Shown here one piece after another: positions 57,289-60,000 of a DNA stretch of 60,000 nucleotides. Under the pieces are notes generated by a model that did not search any database, was not told the DNA's origin, and saw nothing but the letters and a program-made list of their open reading frames with translations. Numbering within the stretch: position 1 is the first letter of the stretch; every line of letters starts with the position of its first letter. The stretch lies in assembly GCA_949358305.1 (NCBI GenBank), contig OX442318.1:7056501-7116500 (forward strand), written 5' to 3'. A program made the translations under genes and the position numbers. The DNA is from Strigamia acuminata (taxonomy: Eukaryota; Arthropoda; Chilopoda; Geophilomorpha; Linotaeniidae).

Positions 57289-57640
57289 CATTTCGGACTG
57301 CAATTCGGTGTTTATTGGACATACGCTAAAAAAAGCTGGTAAAAGAGGAATTGACATCGAGATAAATCTAAAAATCGAAATAAACGTGGAATAATTCAAG
57401 AAAAATCGTAAAAAATCAAGATAAATTCTAAAAAATCAAAATAAATCGTAAAAAATCGAGGTAAATTAAATCGTAAAAAATCGAGATAAATTAAATCGTA
57501 AAAACTCGAGATAAATACTAAAAACTCGAGATAAATGTAAAAAATCGAGATAAATTAAATCGTAAAAACTCGAGATAAATACTAAAAACTCGAGATAAAT
57601 GTAAAAACTCGAGATAAATAGTAAAAACTCGACGTACGCC
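57289..57640 (+). pseudogene. Partial PHOSPHO duplicate: end of exon 1 plus intron repeat
   Basis: From CATTTCGGACTGCAATTCGG the sequence copies 55226-55345 almost exactly (end of exon 1, donor, start of intron), followed by the same 20-bp CGAGATAAAT repeat. The upstream part of exon 1 is replaced by unrelated sequence at a sharp border at 57289. It cannot encode the catalytic FDFDST motif. Confidence 0.85.
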
Positions 57641-57908
57641 ACGAATTTATACTTGAATTGGCTGTCGTCCCGCGATCGGTGTTTGATAAATTCGTCTAGA
57701 ATTGTGCATAGGTTGATTGCGCTCAGTTCGCACCAGTTCTGTTCGTGATACCTGCGGATTTGCAGACATCCGTTGTTGTCGAATTGAGCCAAGTTGGGGA
57801 ACACCGAGCAAATGCTACTCCATGCCTTTCGCGCCGATGAAAGTGTTGATGAACACGGAATTGCAGCCCGAGATGATGATTAGGTCGTGGCCCAGTGCGC
57901 TCAAGTTG
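57634..57908 (-). pseudogene. Broken PHOSPHO paralogue in inverse orientation
   Basis: On the minus strand a TTTCAG acceptor precedes coding sequence like the PHOSPHO C-terminal half: GHDLIIISGCNSVFI, then after a frameshift/stop (near 57836) SICSVFPNLAQFDNNGCLQI, RYHEQNWCELSAINLC and KFVAYV. It ends at the exact point where GDGxND should follow, cut off by the minisatellite. The motif II Asp is Gly (SGCN instead of SDCN). It is more diverged than the plus-strand copy, so it derives from an older duplicate. Confidence 0.8.
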
Positions 57909-57930
57909 CTGAAATTAAGCGGTTTATAGG

Positions 57931-58064
57931 TGTTTTTCATTTATCATCTTTTAGTGATTGCGAGTTTTGTCAATAGTTTTGTCAATAGTGACATCACGAT
58001 CGCCATGGCAACTTGTAATTACAAGTTGCCATCGCAATCACTAAAAGATGATGAATGAAAAACA
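57931..58064. repeat. Perfect-looking inverted repeat with inner palindrome
   Basis: TGTTTTTCATTTATCATCTT and the following TTAGTGATTGCGA are matched by the inverse at 58031-58064 with one mismatch. At 58007-58030 lies an exact 24-bp palindrome (GGCAACTTGTAA and its inverse). A 134-bp MITE or a fold-back insertion is likely. Confidence 0.75.
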
Positions 58065-58296
58065 AAATATTTTATTTTAAATAACTGACAAAAATATCAC
58101 AAAAATTCGGATTTGATTTCTTTTATTATTTTGTATACAGACAATAAAAACAATACGAATATAATAAATGATGTAATAAATGATGTATTTACAAGTACCA
58201 GGCCAGAATTACACTTTTATTTTCTCCATTTTTATAATAATTAACAATTCAGTTGAATGTTTGATACAAAAATGTCAAAAATTCTTCTTCTCTTGA

Positions 58297-58514
58297 TTAT
58301 TTTCCTCGCCCAAACCGAAGTATTTGGAGCATTCTCATGTAATTACTTGTCATTTCGAATCTTTGAGGTTCTGGAGTGGCAACAGCAGGCAAAAACACCA
58401 AATCAGGAATAAATACTTGACGTTTTCCAGTTTCCTCGCTTGCAGTGGAACATTTTCAGCTTTTGATGCCAGCAATACAACGATGCAAAGTGCAGCAATG
58501 AAGCAAGGACCCAT
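58297..58514 (-). pseudogene. Candidate RFamide-like neuropeptide precursor with frame break
   Basis: On the minus strand a TATAAAG box (58566-58572) stands 52 bp before ATG 58514 in an excellent context (GCCATGG). The first 30 or so codons encode a signal peptide (MGPCFIAALCIVVLLASKA). About 70 nt in, the frame that continues sensibly shifts by one base: it reads ETGKR (dibasic site), then a stretch ending YMRMLQILRFGRGK and a stop. LRFG-R is the shape of a C-terminal RFamide amidation site. An AATAAA follows at about 58213-58218. In the original frame the ORF instead ends after LKDSK at 58350. Either a pseudogene, an assembly error, or two unrelated frames; I favour a disrupted precursor. 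Confidence 0.4.
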
Positions 58515-58574
58515 GGCATCAACTGAGACTTCTGGAGTGGATTCCTTCAAACTATCCTTGCACCCCTTTATATC

Positions 58575-59405
58575 CTTTTAAAAAATAAAACCCCAAGGTT
58601 TATGCTCAATTAACAAACAACTAAATTTTTCACAAGTCAAGGTTAAGTGAGCTTGGAACTGCAAGAGTGGTTATAACAGTTATTAGGAGCAAGATGTGAC
58701 TTTCATTTTAACTATCTATTTTTGCTCTTCCTTTCTAAGAAAAGAATTTTAAATTGTCTTCAAAATAACCTTTGTTGACTTACGTGTACAAGTTTGTATA
58801 CATTTGGATGAATAAACACAATGACTTGGTATTTGTCAGTTTCATAACAAATATTTGCTGAGATTTAGCAAAGTGGGATTTAGCAGAGTGATAAGAATTT
58901 TCAATACAACTCACAGCTTTTTTTTATTAACAATTTTTATTATTCCATTAAAATGTTGCAGTAAAATGTTGCATTATTATTCAATATGGACAAACTGCAA
59001 TTGAAGTCAAAATTCAATATTTAGGAAATGCAAAAAATAATAGCTGTGAACATGACCAATTCTCAATTTAAAATTTGAGACTTTTAGTGAAATAGAGATT
59101 TTGTTTCATTTTATTTAGATTTTATTTGATATTTTATTTTATTTATTTTATTTGAGATTTTATTTGAAATTTTATTTTATTTATTCTATTTAAAATGAAC
59201 AAAAGTTCATTTATATACACCGATTGAGGATGCAAAGTTGTTGGTTTTGTACATCAAATGTTAACATTTTACCGCAAAATTCCATCCTCCTCTCTTCAGT
59301 GGTTATTCTTCTGGAATTTTTGTTTCTTATCATTGTCTATTTTGTATTCAGTCAACGGGTCATTTTTAGCGACGTAACTTTAGGATTAATGATTTATGAT
59401 CATTA
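58575..59405. other. Intergenic AT-rich stretch
   Basis: No feature is supported. Around 59100-59190 a short imperfect repeat (ATTTTATTTGAGATTTTATT) occurs. A 60-codon hydrophobic frame at 59224-59406 is not convincing. Confidence 0.4.
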
Positions 59406-59438
59406 ATGAATATAATGATGCATTTAGCAGTTGTGAAC

Positions 59439-59657
59439 ATGCCCAAACGCGTGAAATATCTCACGAGATCGGGGCAGGCGAGCCAAGCAAATAGAGCAGA
59501 CAAAGCCACAGCTATGACGCCCCCAGCGGCTGAACCACAAACACAAGCACCAAATACAACAGGAACATTAAATTCAGCCGATTATTACATCGCAGCGTTG
59601 GTAATTGCAATGGCGATCAAGTCTTTATGTCTGATTATAGACAAACTTTTGATTTGA
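59439..59657 (+). CDS. Small open frame with C-terminal membrane segment
   Basis: ATG 59439 (MPKRVKYLTRSG) opens 72 codons with a polar, P/T/Q-rich middle and a C-terminal hydrophobic helix (YIAALVIAMAIKSLCLII). An acceptor-like TTTAG lies 12 bp upstream and AATAAA follows the stop by about 20 bp, so it could be the last exon of a gene. Family not recognised. Confidence 0.3.
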   Translation: MPKRVKYLTRSGQASQANRADKATAMTPPAAEPQTQAPNTTGTLNSADYYIAALVIAMAIKSLCLIIDKLLI

Positions 59658-59847
59658 AAAGCGCCTTTTTTTTAAATAAAAAATTCTAAGTATTATAAAA
59701 TAAATATGTATTCATTCTTAACCCATGAAGAAATGGAAATTTTATTTTTGTCTTTGTTAATTATGACATTAATGTGGTAAACCAATTGTATAATCATTTC
59801 ATTTTATATATAACATATATATATTTATTTATTATTTATTATTATAC

Positions 59848-60000
59848 AGGGTGTCCTAAAAGTTTGGTTCCCTCCAAATATTTCCTGAGCAATTGCATCT
59901 AGGTCAACTTTGATGAAGCGATCGTATAGGAAGTTGGGTGAGAGCAATCCAATGACATCATCAAATTTGACCTTGAAAGTCATTTTCAAGGTCATTCACT
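59848..60000. mobile_element. Left edge of a DNA transposon running out of the window
   Basis: TATACAGGGTGTCCTAAAAG is a frequent terminus of arthropod DNA transposons, preceded by TA. The element continues past 60000, so its other end and type are unknown. Confidence 0.45.

Noticed and set aside
58276-58419. Plus-strand signal-peptide-like ORF (MSKILLLLIIFLAQTE)
   Set aside because: It is the antisense of the RFG-ending frame. The TATA box, start context and poly(A) signal all support the minus strand.

Overview
This is nuclear DNA of an animal, most likely an arthropod or another ecdysozoan. The genes have many short introns with GT-AG borders, and their proteins match well-known animal families: TMEM147, Rab34/36, synaptojanin, the GDP-fucose transporter, wolframin, C2orf42, trehalose-transporter-like sugar carriers, RING1/RNF2, NUP160, class III alcohol dehydrogenase, a Toll receptor and a PHOSPHO-type phosphatase. 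A Toll receptor with a cysteine-rich ectodomain beside two Tret1-like carriers points to arthropods. The species cannot be fixed from the sequence. Exons are fairly GC-rich. Introns and intergenic DNA are AT-rich and packed with minisatellites and small DNA transposons.

Layout: 1-1.4 kb repeats and a hAT-like element; 1.4-2.5 kb TMEM147 (-); 2.85-4.1 kb Rab34/36 (-), head to head with synaptojanin (+, 18 exons, 4.5-14.7 kb); 16.1-18.2 kb SLC35C1 (-); 18.5-21.9 kb wolframin (-), head to head with C2orf42 (+, 22.5-25.6 kb); 26.1-31.5 kb two intronless tandem sugar-carrier genes (+) with transposons between them; 32.1-34.4 kb RING1/RNF2 (+); 34.6-37.5 kb an unrecognised two-exon ORF, a large minisatellite, a TIR element and a duplicated copy of the RING1 3' end; 37.6-43.0 kb NUP160 (+); 43.1-43.7 kb a Tigger/pogo element relic; 44.1-45.1 kb a secreted cysteine-rich peptide gene (-); 45.3-47.7 kb Adh5/Fdh (-); 48.0-50.7 kb a Toll receptor (-, intronless); 51.2-51.5 kb a small candidate gene; 51.6-52.8 kb a large inverted-repeat element; 54.9-56.8 kb a PHOSPHO phosphatase (+), followed by broken PHOSPHO copies; 58.3-58.5 kb a broken RFamide-like precursor (-); 59.4-60 kb a small ORF and the edge of a transposon.

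Most genes are unrelated housekeeping genes and do not form one pathway. Loose functional pairs exist. TMEM147, wolframin and SLC35C1 act in the ER and Golgi. Rab34/36 and synaptojanin act in membrane traffic and may share a promoter. The strongest themes for follow-up are the minisatellites with periods near 20, 21 and 30 bp in most large introns, a pogo/Tigger MITE family with a relic of its transposase-bearing parent, gene conversion between the two sugar carriers, and small secreted peptide genes. No prokaryotic, CRISPR or viral system is visible apart from one solo LTR. Gene models were spliced by eye; for the multi-exon models built from recognised families, the exon lengths add up to intact reading frames.
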